A DNA stretch of 64,000 bases from Homarus americanus (GCF_018991925.1 NW_024738608.1:3519905-3583904), one strand, 5' to 3'. Shown: positions 22,341 to 33,419, numbered from the stretch's first letter. Translations and numbers: made by a program. The notes: generated by a model not told the origin, from the sequence alone.

Positions 22341-22997
22341 GCCCTCCCAATGCGTGTGGCTCTTCCTATGACGGCGATCACGCCATGGTGTTACGAAAGG
22401 GGCTTCATATGCATGAGGCATGACGAAGTAAGGGACCTTGCAGCAAATATGCTGAAGGAAATCTGCCGGGATGTCATGGTAGAACCGACCCTCCTTCCAT
22501 TGGATGGTGAGATCTTCCAACATAGGACTTCAAACACATCTAACGAAGCCCGTGTGGACGTCAGTGCTCGAGGATTCTGGATGCGGGGACAGCGAGCTTT
22601 CTTCGACAACAGGATTTTTGATCCCATGGCCGCATGTCACCGTAACCTAGCTCTCGATGCTGCATAGGAGGGAGAACGAAGAAGAGGGCATATGGAGAGA
22701 GAATCCAAAACGTTGACCAAGGCAGCTTCACTCCTCTAGTGTTCACAACCTCTGGTGGGATGGGACCAAGTGCAAGATGTTTCTACGCCAGACTCGCGGA
22801 GGTGATCTCGAACGAAGCAGCAGCCCAGAAGTTTTGTTACAGCCTGGATGAGATGTCGACTGTCTTTCTCTCCCCTTCGGTCGGCTTTGCTCTGCCTTAG
22901 GGGAACGAGAGCTTCTGCCCCAACTCCGACAACTGCTGCAGATATTGACTATGAGGCTACAGTCACTGAATGCCGCATAGATCTGCGGCTCAACTAA
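22340..22997 (+). pseudogene. reverse-transcriptase element, C-terminal remnant
   Basis: Seen: three blocks in different frames that together read as one protein end. Block one (22340-22392) has CPPNACGSSYDGDHAM. Block two (about 22393-22667) has RGFICMRHDEVRDLAANMLK, then EARVDVSARGFWMRGQRAFF and DNRIFDPMAACHRN. Blocks three and four (about 22668-22997) have KKRAYGERIQNVDQGSFTPL and VFTTSGGMGPSARCFYARLA, then after another shift LSFSLLRSALLCLRGTRASA, ending at a TAA at 22995-22997. Known: the order DHAM, RHDEVRD, ARGFW, FFD.R.F.P, SFTPLVF and LRGTR is the conserved C-terminal region after the reverse transcriptase in a family of invertebrate retroelement proteins. Inferred: a 5'-truncated insertion broken by at least three frameshifts. 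Its RT domain is absent. GC content and codon use differ sharply from the AT-rich flanks. Confidence 0.8.
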
Positions 22998-23097
22998 TTT
23001 AACACAGATAGGATAGCTACTTATGTATTAGGATATTTAATATTAAGGTAATTAAATGGTGGCGAAGGTGTGGCTATTGGGGGAGGCTGGAGGCCAC

Positions 23098-23178
23098 AGT
23101 AGTAGTAGTATTAGTAGTAGTAGGAGCTGTATAAGTAGTAGTAGTAGTAGTAGTAGTAGTAATAGTAATAGTAGTAGA
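23098..23178. repeat. (AGT)n right of the retroelement
   Basis: AGT/AGTATT units, then GAGCTGTATAA, then more AGT units and AATAGTAATAG, echoing the left flank. Confidence 0.9.
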
Positions 23179-23283
23179 AGGTATACAAGCCCCCCAACCG
23201 CCTTTCCCCACCTCCACCTTGTAATGATAGAGTGATTCCAATTACGTATAGTATATCCTCAGTGCATTTTCGTCGCCATCTTG

Positions 23284-23500
23284 AGTGTCGTGGTGTCGTA
23301 GTTTCATTAATAGAGTTAGATTCGCTCTCCAGTATCCGTTTAGAGACAAAATTTAATGTTTGTGTGTCGTAGTTTAAGTGAATAAGTTAGATAGGTTCTC
23401 ACATCATCAGTTAGGAAGAAAATTTAACATAGGAATCTTTGAGAATCTTTGTGTCGTAACTAAAGTGAATTAAATTCATTCTTACACAAACAAGATCCGA
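23284..23500 (+). repeat. diverged 75-90 bp tandem repeat
   Basis: Three diverged copies starting GTGTCGTAGTTT/GTGTCGTAACTA, each with TTAGAT.GGTTCTCAC-like and AAAATTTAA words. The retroelement inserted between these and the related copy at 22197-22270. Confidence 0.5.
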
Positions 23501-23527
23501 AAATTATATTATTATTTTTTTATAAAT

Positions 23528-23743
23528 ATGAAATCCCAGAAAGTAAAGTTATTAGATTTTTTTATTGAGGATAAAATTAATGCCGCAGAAGAAGAATTGT
23601 TGAACGTAAAAATGTGTGTGAGAATCCTCGATGCTGATCAGTGGATGAGAGTAGTGAACCACACACAAAAACACAGAACGGTATCAACATTCAACACCTA
23701 CTTTCATAATACTTTCTCTACATTTAAGGCCGTTAATAGATAG
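23528..23743 (+). CDS. hypothetical 71-residue open frame
   Basis: Seen: ATG (AAATATGAAA context) followed by 71 codons and TAG at 23741-23743. It reads MKSQKVKLLDFFIEDKINAA, EEELLNVKMCVRILDADQWM and RVVNHTQKHRTVSTFNTYFH. It is rich in Lys, Glu, Asp and Leu, with an amphipathic, helix-like first half (FFIEDKINAAEEELLNVKMC), and is not made of repeat words, unlike nearly all other frames here. No signal peptide or known domain seen. It lies between a diverged tandem repeat and the start of the 20-bp satellite. It could be a small single-exon gene, the start of an exon, or a remnant of a mobile element. No splice site or poly-A signal was tied to it, and codon usage follows the AT-rich surroundings. 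Confidence 0.3.
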   Translation: MKSQKVKLLDFFIEDKINAAEEELLNVKMCVRILDADQWMRVVNHTQKHRTVSTFNTYFHNTFSTFKAVNR

Positions 23744-23755
23744 ATTGAGAGATAG

Positions 23756-26700
23756 ACTACAGTACTGCCTGGTACACTACATTACTGCCTGGTACACTAC
23801 ATTACTGCCTGGAACACTACACTGCTGCCTAGAACACTGCACTACTGCCTGGTACACTACACTACTGCCTGGTACACTACATTACTGCCTGGTACACTAC
23901 ATTACTGCCTGGGAACACACTGCCTGGTACTACACCTGCCTACAGAACACTGCACTACTGCCTGGTACACTACACTACTGCCTGGTACACTACATTACTG
24001 CTGGTACACTACACTACTGCCTGGAACACTATACTGCTACCTGGAACACTGCACTACTGCCTGGTACACTATATTACTGCCTGGCACACTACACTACTGC
24101 CTGGAAACACTATACTGCTGCCTAGTACACTGCCTGGTACCACCAGCCTGGTACAATAGACTGTTCTGCCTGGTACACTATACTATGCCTGGTACCACTA
24201 CACCTGGCTGGTACACTACTGCCTGGTTCACTACTGCCTGGTACACTACACACACGGCTGGTACACTACATTACTGCCTGGTACCTACACTGTACAGCCT
24301 GGTACACTACACTGCCTGCCTGGTAATGCCTACTACCTGGTTACACTACTGCCTGGTACACTACACTGCCTGGTACACTACACACTGCCTGGTTACACTG
24401 GTACACACTGTACTGCCTGGTACACCCTACCTGGTGTACTACTGCCTGTGCCTACACCCTACAGTACACTACTGTAATTGCCTCTGCCTGGTACACTACA
24501 CTGTACTGCCTGGTACACTACTACTGAAAGGTGCTACACTGCTGCTGGTACACTACACTGTACTGCCTGGTACACCCTACCTGGTGTGCCCTCGGTACAT
24601 ACTACTGCCTGGTACACTACACTACTGTATTGCACTACACTACTGCCTGGTGCACATACCTGCCTGGTACTCTACACTGCATGGTACACTACACTACTGT
24701 CTGGTGTGCTACTGCTGGTACTATTGCCTGGTACACACACTACTGCCTGGTACCACTGCCTGGTACACTACACTACTGCCTGGTACACTACCTACTGCCT
24801 GGTACACACTGTACGACCACAGTGCCTACACTGTGCCTGGTACACTACACTACTGCCTGGTACACTACACTACTGCATGGTAGACTACATTACTGCCTGG
24901 TACATTACACTACTGCCTGGTACACTACACTACTGCACTGCTACACCACACCTGCCTGGTACACTCCACTTCTGTAGTACTACACTACTGCCTGGTACAC
25001 CATTACTGCCTGGTACACTACACTGCCTGGTACACTACATCCTGCCTGGTACACTACCTACTGCCTGGTACTACATCACTGCTGCGGTACACTACACACT
25101 GCCTGGTACACTACACTGCACCTGGTACACCCTACTGCCTGTTACACTACTTCTGCCTGGTACACTACACTGTACTGCCTGGTACACTACATTACTGCCT
25201 GGTACCTACCTGTTTCCACTACTGCATGGTACTACATTACTGCCTGGTACCTACACTACTGCCTGGTACTACCTGTGTCTGGTACACACTACTGCCTGGT
25301 ACCTCATTACTGCCTGTCACTACCTGCCTGGTACACTCACTGCACTGCGTACGCTACACTGCTGCCTAGTACACTACATCACTTTACCTCACTACTGCCT
25401 GGTACACTTCACATTTACTGCCTGGTACACTGCACTGCCTGTTACTACACTACTGCCTGGTACACTACACTACTCCTGGTACACTACACTACTGCCTGGT
25501 ACACTACATCACTGCTGGTACACTACACTGCCTGGTACACCATTTACTGCCTGGTACATACACTACACCTGGTACACTACACTACCTTGGTACACTACAC
25601 TACTCATGGTACACTACATGCCTTTCATTACTGCCTGGTACACTACTACTGCCTGGTACACTACACTACTGCCTGGTACACTACACCTGCCTGTTTTCTA
25701 CATGTATTACACTACCTGGTACACTACATTACTGCCTGGTACACTACACTACTGCCTGGTACACACCACACTACTGCCTGGTACATTACATTACTACCTG
25801 GTACACTACATTACTGCCTGGTAACTACACTACTGCCTGGTACACTATATTACTGCCTGGTACACTACATTACTGCCTGGTACACTACACTACTGCCTGC
25901 TGCACAACATTACTGCCTGGTACACTGCACTACTGCCTGGCACTACACTACTGCTTGGTACACTACATTACTGCCTGGAACACACTACTGCCTGGTACAC
26001 TACACTCACTGCCTGGTACACTACACTACTGCCTGGTACACTACACTACTGCCTGGACACTACATTACTGCCTGGTACACTACACTACTGCCTGGTACAC
26101 TCATACCACTGCCTGAACACTACATTACTGCCTGGAACACTACATTACTGCCTGGTACACTCTATCACGCTCCGGTACACTACACCACTGCCTGGACACC
26201 ACATTACTGCCTGGTACACTACACTACTGCCTGGTACACCCACTACTGCCTGGTACACTACATTACTGCCTGGTACACTACATTACTGCCTGGTACACTA
26301 CACTACTGCCTGGTACACTACATTACTGCCTGGTACACTACACTACTGCCTGGTACACTACACTACTGCCTGGGACACTACATTACTGCCTGGTACACTA
26401 CATACTGCCTGGTACACCACATTACTGCCTGCACACACACGCCCCTGGTACACTACACTACTGCCTGGTACACCACATTTTCTGCCTGGTACACCACATC
26501 TCTGCCTGGTACACTACACCACGCCTGGTACACTACATTACTGCCTGGACACTACATTACTGCCTGGTACACTACATTACTGCCTGGTACACTACACTAC
26601 TGCTCCGTACACTACACTACTGCCTGTGCCATTACATTACTGCCTGGTACACTACATTACTGCCTGGTACACTACACTACTGCCTGGTACACTACACTAC

Positions 26701-29700
26701 TGCCTGGACACTACATTACTGCCTGGTACACTACATTACTGCCTGGTACACTACACTACTGCCTGGTACACTACATTACTGCCTGGTACACTACATTACT
26801 GCCTGGTACACCACACTACTGCCTGGTACACCACATTACTGCCTGGTACACTACATTACTGCCTGGTACACTACATTACTGCCTGGTACACTACACTACT
26901 GCCTGGCACACTACACATTACTGCCTGGTACACTACATTACTGCCTGGTACACTCACACTACTGCCTGGACACTACACTTACTGCCTCGTACACTACACT
27001 ACTGCCTGGTACACTCACACTACCGCCTGGTACACTACATTACTGCCTGGTACACTACATTACTGCCTGGCACACCACACACCTACTGCCTGGTACACTA
27101 CACTACTGCCTGGTACCACACTACTGCCTGGTACACACATTACTGCCTGGGCACACTACACTACTGCCTGGTACACTACATTACTGCCTGGTACACTACA
27201 CTGCCTGGTACACCACACCACCGCCTGGCACACCACACATTACCGCCTGGTACACCTACCACTGCCTGGCACACCTACACTACCGCCTGGCACACTACAT
27301 TGCCTGGTACACTACACTCACTGCCTGGTACACTACACTACTGCCTGGTACACACATTACTGCCTGGTACACTACACTACTGCCTGGCACACTACATTAC
27401 TGCACACTCACACCACCGCCTGGCACACCACACACTGCCTGGCACACCACACCACTGCCTGGCACACCACACCCACTGCACACCACACACCACTGCCTGG
27501 CACACCACACCACTGCCTGGCACACTCATTACTGCCTGCACACCACACCACTGCCTGGTACACCACACCGCTGCCTGGCACACCACATCACTGCCTGCAC
27601 ACACACTACTGCTTACATCACCGCCCGGTACACCACACCACGCCTGCACACCACACTACCGCCCCTGTACACTACACTATGCCCGGTACAGCACACACTA
27701 CCGCCTGGCACACCACACACCGCCTGGCACACCACACTACCGCCTGGTACACCACACCACTGCCTGGACACCACACACGCTCGGCACACCACACCACCGC
27801 CTGGTACACTACACACCGCCTGGCACACCACACCTACTGCCCGTGGCCATCACATCACTGTCTGGTACACCACACTCACCGCGCGGCACACCCACCATCA
27901 CCTGGCACACTACACTACCGTCTGGCACACACCACATTACTGCCCTGCACACACATCACCGCCCGTTAATACTAATCACCGTTGGTACACATTAACCACT
28001 GCCCGGCACACCACCACGCCCGGCACACCACACTACCGCCTGGTACACACACACCACTGCCTGGTACACCACACCACCGCCTGGCACACCACACCACTGC
28101 CTGGCACACTACACTACCGCCTGGCACACTACACCACCGCCTGGTACACCACTTCACCGCCTGGCTACACCACATTACCGCCTGGCACACCACTTCACCG
28201 CCTGGCACACCACACCACCGCCTGCACACCACACACTGCCTGCACACTACACCACTGCCTGCACACCACACTCACCGCCCGGCACACACCACCGCCTGCA
28301 CACCACAATACCTGCACACCACACCACTGCCCAGCACACCACACACCGCCTGGCACACCACACCACTGCCTGGCACACCACACGTACTCCCTGGCATTAA
28401 TTCACACCCACTGCCTGGCACACCACACCACCTGCCTGGCACACCACACCTACCGCCTGGTACACCACACCGCCTGGCACACCACACTACTGCCTGGCAC
28501 ACCACACCACCGCCTGGCACACCACACTACCGCCTGGTACACCACACTACTGCCCGGCACACCACACCACCGGACCGGCACCACACCACGCTGGTACACC
28601 ACCACCAGCCCGGCACACTCACACCACTGCCTGGCACACCAATCACCGCCCGGCACACCACACCACCGCCTGGCACACTACACCACCGCCTGGTGCACTA
28701 CACTACTGCCTGGTACACCACACTTACTGCCTGGCACACCACATCACTGCCCGGTACACCACCACCGCCCGGGTTCACCACACCACCGCCTGGAGACACC
28801 ACACTACCGCTCTGGCACACCACACCACTGCCTGGTAAACCACACCACTGCCTGGCACACCACATTACTGCCTGGTACACCACACCACGTCGGCACACCA
28901 CACCACCGCCTGGCACCACACTACCGCCCGGTACACCACACCTACGCCTGCACCACACACTACCGCCTGGCACACCACACTGTGCCGCCTGTACACCACA
29001 CCACTGCCTGGCACACCACACCACTGCCTGGTACACCACACTGTGCTGCCTGCACCACCACTACGCCTGGTACACCACACTGTCTGCCTGCACACCAACA
29101 CTACGCCTGGTACACCACACTGGCACCCCACACACACCACTGCCTGGTACACACCACACTGTACTGCCTGGTACACCACTACTGCCTGGCACACCACACC
29201 ACTGCCTGGTACACTACACCACTGCCTGGCACACTACATTACCGCCTGGTACACCACACTGTACTGCCCAGTACACTACATCACTGCCTGGTACACCACA
29301 TTACGCTCGGATACACTACCGCGTCTCTCATTACTGCCCGTTAACTACACCACTGCCTGGTACACTACACTTACCGCCTGGCACACACTAATTACCGCCT
29401 GGCACACCATAACACTGCCTGGCACACGCACCATCAGTTCAGTACACTACACTACCGCTGGCACACCACACCGTACCGCCTGGCACACCACACCACCGCC
29501 TGGCACACCACACTACTGCCTGGACACTCACTACTGCCTGGGTACACCACACTACCGCCTGGTACACTACACCAATGTCTGCACACTGCAATCACATTAC
29601 TGCTCTGGCACACTCACACTGTACTGCCTGGCACACTACACTACTGCCTGGCACACTACACCAATGTCTGGTACACCACACTACACACTGCCTGGCACAC

Positions 29701-30490
29701 CACACTGCACCGCCTGGCACACCTACACCAACTGTTCGGCACACCACACCGTACTGCCCACACCACACACCACTGCCTGGCATACCACACTGTACTGCCT
29801 GGTACACCACACCACTGCCTGGTACACACCACACCACTGCCTGCACACCACACTACCGCCTGGTGCAATACACTGCCTGGCACACCACACTACCGCCTGG
29901 TACACTACACGCACTGCCTGGTACACCAAACTGCACTGTCTGCACACACCACTGTCTGGTGCACCACTGTTCGACACCATACTACCGTCTGGTACACCAC
30001 ATCACTGGCTCAGTACACTTACACTGCCTCGACACCATACACTTCACCGTCTGGTACACTCACCACTGCCTGGCACACCACACCACTGCCTGGCACACCA
30101 CACTACCGCCTGGTACACTACACCACCGTCGGTACACACATTACCGCCTGGTACACCACACTACTGCCTGGCACACAACTACTGCCTGGTACACCACACT
30201 ACTGCCCGGTAACACCACACCACGGCCTGCCACCACACCGCCTGGCACACCACACCACTGCCTGGCACACTAATCACCAGTGCGTACACTACACCACTGC
30301 CTGGTACACCACACCACCGCCTGCCACACTACAATTACGCCTGCCACACCAATACTGCCTGCTACACTACACTACTGCCCGCTACACTACACTACTGCCT
30401 GCACACTACACTATTGCCTGTGCACATACACTACTGCCTGGTACAATACACTACCTGCTGGTACACTACACTGTACTGCCCGGTACCATC
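23756..30490. repeat. 20-bp satellite array, 6.7 kb
   Basis: About 330 copies of CTGCCTGGTACACTACATTA and variants. The left half (to about 27.2 kb) is T/A-type (TACACTACA[CT]TACTG). Further right the unit changes to CACCACACCACCGCCTGGCA, with more C and a CpG. Many units have one-base indels. Since 20 is not a multiple of 3, one frame cycles through a 20-residue peptide with LHYCLVHYITAWYTTLLPG. The stop-free frames up to 906 codons are a by-product of the unit having no stop in this strand. No gene, promoter or centromere motif was identified inside. Confidence 0.97.
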
Positions 30491-30719
30491 ACCAGAGAGG
30501 GACTTCACCATAATAATGACCCGGCGGTGGGGGCTGCTCTCTCCGGGAAATAATTGCCATCGTGGGAAGGAGACAACAATAGCACTAAAAACTTATAAGA
30601 AGTAATTGTGTTGAGGGGAGAGCATTGTACCGGCGGATGAGGAACGGAGTGTGGGGGAGTACACCTGTGGAGTAATATACCTGTTTGGGAAGAATTAGAG
30701 TTACTATAACAACATCGTA
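30491..30719. other. unique DNA right of satellite
   Basis: Non-repetitive transition from the array to the CpG-rich block. A possible plus-strand noncoding exon could end at ATCGTAG|GTGAGT (donor 30721). Confidence 0.35.
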
Positions 30720-31345
30720 GGTGAGTACAGGTGAGGAGGTGTTTGTACCTGTCGACGGCGCTGGTGAGAACAGGAGCGAGCGGCGGGCGGCAGGTGTAGG
30801 GAAGGTCGACGGCACTGCGATGCAGGCGGCAGCGCCACGGTCTGGCTGGGCCACGTGGCGGCACCGTCTCACAGGCGCTTATTCGCCTCTCTGTCTCTCT
30901 CTATCTCTATCTACAGTAGCTCACAACTCTATATATCTCTAACACACAGTCATCACTAAATCGCGGAGGTCCTCAGGGTGGCGGTAACTGGGTGAGGCGA
31001 CGGACACACAACGACCTCAGTGTGCTGGTGGCCCCTCACTCTGACCCACACGGCGAGGATGGTCAAAAATTGGCCCCCTTTTTTCCCCTCTCCGGAGGTT
31101 GATGAGGAGAGGAAGAAGATGTACGAGCGTGTGAGGGAGGCGGATGAGTGAGCGAGGGGAGCCCCGAAGTCACTAAGGACGGGCTGGTGAGTGTGGAAGA
31201 GTGACGGGGAGTGACTGAGTGTGTGCGCGGTGGTGGTGACGGTGTGCTGGCGAGGGGGACGTATTAAGTCGGCGCGGACCAGCCACGGGCAACCTATCCG
31301 CGGACACCTTCCTGCCCTAGGCTCTCCCGCGCACCCTCCTCCTCC
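30720..31345. promoter_or_regulatory. CpG-rich block, possible promoter
   Basis: GC-rich, non-repetitive DNA with many CpGs, in contrast to the CpG-poor simple repeats around it. It contains GTCGAC twice (30752, 30804), a GCCACGTGGC-like E-box palindrome (30850-30859), GCGCC words and several donor-like sites on both strands (plus GTGAGT at 30721, GTGAGG at 30731; minus CAG|GTACAA near 30755). No TATA box is evident. A small frame with a good start context lies at 31059. It may be a 5' gene region of either orientation. Confidence 0.35.
31059..31151 (+). CDS. small open frame in CpG-rich block
   Basis: Seen: ATG in an optimal context (GCGAGGATGG) opens 30 codons: MVKNWPPFFPSPEVDEERKK followed by MYERVREADE and TGA at 31149-31151. 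The N-terminal part is aromatic and proline-rich; the second half is a highly charged, probably helical stretch (EVDEERKKMYERVREADE). Composition is not repeat-driven. Downstream, GGGCTG|GTGAGTG at about 31186 is a donor, so the frame could sit in a first exon as a short upstream frame or a micropeptide. No family recognised; chance remains possible at this length. Confidence 0.3.
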   Translation: MVKNWPPFFPSPEVDEERKKMYERVREADE

Positions 31346-31379
31346 TCTCCTTCACCCTTCTTTCTCTTCCTCCTCCCTT

Positions 31380-31498
31380 CCTCCTCCTCCTCCTCCCTGG
31401 CCTGATGTTCGCGAAGCACCTCACTTCGGAGGCACACAAGCGAGTTGGAACCTTGCTTACACCTCTGTGCAAAACTTCTGGCTGATGCCTAGAGGCTC

Positions 31499-31500
<2 letters not shown>
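31380..31500. other. unique or interspersed segment
   Basis: Non-tandem segment GATGTTCGCGAAGCACCTC onward between a CTC tract and an AT run. It may belong to a dispersed repeat that ends in microsatellites, but no second copy was found here. Confidence 0.25.
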
Positions 31501-31504
<4 letters not shown>

Positions 31505-31569
<65 letters not shown>

Positions 31570-31740
31570 TACAACCACAAAACGCACACACATACGTATA
31601 TCCAAAACACACACACACACACACGTACGTACGTACGTACGCCCCAACACACACACACACACAACTACTACTTTCCTGTCACTCGGGATCGAGTGTGACG
31701 ATCATCAAAACACACACACACCCACATACACACACAAGGT
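31505..31740. repeat. (TA)n, (CA)n and (GTAC)n cluster
   Basis: TA run 31505-31567, CA runs to 31735, and a self-complementary GTAC run at 31624-31640. Confidence 0.95.
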
Positions 31741-32070
31741 CCTGGCCTCACATATCAAATACAATAAACATACATCCATTTACACAAACAATCTCTACTA
31801 TTTACATACCAATCAACTTTGTATATTAAAGAAAGATTAAAACAGGTATTTACAACGAATTAATTACAGGTAGACACACACACACACACACACACGAGAG
31901 AGTTGAGATGAATTCCGGCGTAAAATAATTTGTCAGCGGTTTATGAATTGTGATCGTCAACACTGGCATGAACACCGTCATTGTCAACACAGTATTACCC
32001 ACATAACAACTTTCCAACAAACCGTGAAAGTAAATTATTAGTGTTGTGTAGAGCAGCGCCAGTTGTCCGG
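31741..32070. other. unique DNA
   Basis: Contains a CA run (31874-31894) and otherwise unique sequence; no exon called. Confidence 0.4.
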
Positions 32071-32074
32071 GAGT

Positions 32075-32185
32075 ATGGCGCCCACGGATAAAACTGTGGG
32101 GAGGTATTCTGAGCTGGTCGTGGGGTTACTATCTCTGGATGGTGTGAGGTGTTCCGTCCTCGCTAATATGGGGGTTTGTTTTTAG
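32075..32185 (+). CDS. small open frame, good start context
   Basis: Seen: GGGAGTATGG start (A at -3, G at +4) opening 36 codons, MAPTDKTVGRYSELVVGLLS then LDGVRCSVLANMGVCF and TAG at 32183-32185. A hydrophobic stretch (LVVGLLSL) lies in the middle. Upstream is GCGCCAGTTGTCCGGG; downstream the DNA becomes AT-rich. A donor could lie at CTGGATG|GTGTGA, in which case this is a first exon of about 21 codons. No family recognised. Confidence 0.25.
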   Translation: MAPTDKTVGRYSELVVGLLSLDGVRCSVLANMGVCF

Positions 32186-32217
32186 ATTTGTTGTTTTAAT
32201 TTGTCGGTTGGTGAAAA

Positions 32218-32291
32218 GGTAATAAATAAATAAATAACAATACAATAATAATAATAACAATAATAATAATATTAATAATAATAATAATATA
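32218..32291. repeat. (AATA)n/(AAT)n
   Basis: AT-rich simple repeat just before the SINE-like element. Confidence 0.9.
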
Positions 32292-32364
32292 TCCATCAAC
32301 AAAGGACCATCTTTAATATAGTACACACCTGCAGTAATAGTGACACAGCAGGTATATGACTGGT

Positions 32365-32700
32365 TCCTCGTTGTCTGGTTCGATGGTTATCGTGAGGCAC
32401 AGGTCAGCATACTCACCTCGCAAGTGATTGGTCCTGGCCTGATCCCCGGGCAGGGTGAAACCATAGGCAAGTTCCTTTTGCGCCATTTGCCTCTGTCTAC
32501 CCAGACGTGGGAACCTGGATGTTAATCGATTTGATCGTATTCCGGGAATGTTAGCCAGTGCAGTTGGCGAGTTGTCCGGTCTTCTCGGACTATTCCTTGA
32601 CACCGGGTCATGCAACTCGTTAACTCAGGGTGTGGTTGTTGTGTTGGCGACAGCTTCTACACTTTAAACAAATTCACACCTAGGAGGCCCTTGGGCCAGG
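32365..32700 (+). mobile_element. tRNA-derived SINE-like element, single-unit copy
   Basis: Seen: a head with the order of a tRNA gene, GTGAGGCACAGGTCAGCATA (A-box region, about 32390-32412), CTCACCTCGCAAGTGA (anticodon-arm region) and GGCCTGATCCCCGGG (B-box region, about 32436-32450). A body follows with CCATTTGCCTCTGTCTACCC and GGGAACCTGGA. The body and tail match 37185-38304 closely, including the ends TTTAAACAAATTCAC and CCTAGG.GGCCC. Known: decapod genomes carry SINEs with this tRNA-like head and a CTGTTCACCTAGC-type body. Inferred: a decayed SINE-like copy with one unit of the 68-bp segment that is amplified in the second copy. It is not a functional tRNA gene: the arms do not pair fully. 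Confidence 0.65.
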
Positions 32701-32884
32701 TATAGATTATTATCGTATAAAAAGGCCGATTAAACCTTAGGCACTGCACTCGACGGGTTTCACTTCCTCAGATGCAAAGTTAGGTGTCCATTCATAGCTG
32801 AGTTGACTCCCTGGGCCTGAACTAGTGAGGGGAGGAGGTGAGTTATGTATCAGCTCACCCACTTATTATTAGTAGTATTGTCCT
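32701..32884. other. unique DNA
   Basis: No gene seen; contains CTCCCTGGGCCTGAACTAGTG, possibly part of a dispersed repeat. Confidence 0.3.
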
Positions 32885-33195
32885 TTCTCTCTCCCTTCTC
32901 CTTTTCTGACTCCTCAACCAACCTCACCCCCATCCCTCCCCACCCTCACCCCAGTCCTCCCCACCTAACCGGAAAATCAGACAAGTGAGTGTACCTACTA
33001 CTCTCCCTCCCCTCTCCCTCCCCTTCCTCCCCTCTCCCCTTCCCTCCCCTCCCTCACCTCCCCTACCCGCACTATCACCACCCACCCCCACCCTCCCCCT
33101 TCCTCCACAGCACCACCATTCCCTACATCCCTCCCCTCTCCCCACCTCCCCCCCTCCCCTCTCACCCTCACGCCCACACCCCTCAGTCCATCGTT
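32885..33195. repeat. polypyrimidine (CCCTC)n tract
   Basis: About 300 bp of C/T with few purines; also a second tract at 33258-33292. Pro/Ser frames are artefacts. Confidence 0.9.
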
Positions 33196-33294
33196 TAAAT
33201 AATTTCCTGAATGGTCCACCTACAGCCACTCAGGGTAATCACTGGGCATGTGTCTGGCCTCCCCTCCCTTCCCCTCTCCCCTCCCCTTCCCCAG

Positions 33295-33396
33295 GTCGTG
33301 TTATCAGTAGGGGCAGGCGACCCCCTCTGGCCCTGGTCCGCCCCGATAACACGACAGGAGGCACAACACCTCAATTATCTTAATGAGAGGGAGTAA
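33295..33396 (+). CDS. candidate terminal coding exon
   Basis: Seen: a long pyrimidine tract and CAG (CTCCCCTTCCCCAG|, ending 33294) are followed by an open frame VVLSVGAGDPLWPWSAPITR, QEAQHLNYLNERE and TAA at 33394-33396. Composition is mixed and protein-like. A second frame (starting two bases in) is also open for 32 codons, so the reading phase is uncertain. The exon start GTCGTGTTATC recurs as its perfect 11-base inverse GATAACACGAC at 33345-33355, so the RNA can fold into a stem with a 39-base loop that would occlude the acceptor. No domain recognised. A chance open frame next to a pyrimidine tract is the alternative. Confidence 0.35.
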   Translation, partial: VVLSVGAGDPLWPWSAPITRQEAQHLNYLNERE

Positions 33397-33419
33397 ACCA
33401 TAGTAGGTGATAAGTGTCT

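Noticed and set aside
24185..30273. Very long open frames (up to 906 codons) across the 20-bp satellite
   Set aside because: They cycle through one 20-residue peptide, occur in several frames and follow from a repeat unit without stops; no start context, splice sites or domain.
32388..32460. tRNA-like sequence
   Set aside because: A- and B-box order is present, but the arms do not pair as in a functional tRNA; it is the head of a SINE-like element.
32985..33383. 132-codon Pro/Ser-rich plus frame
   Set aside because: Its first two thirds are a pyrimidine tract; only the last exon-like part (33295-33396, in another frame) was kept as a candidate.
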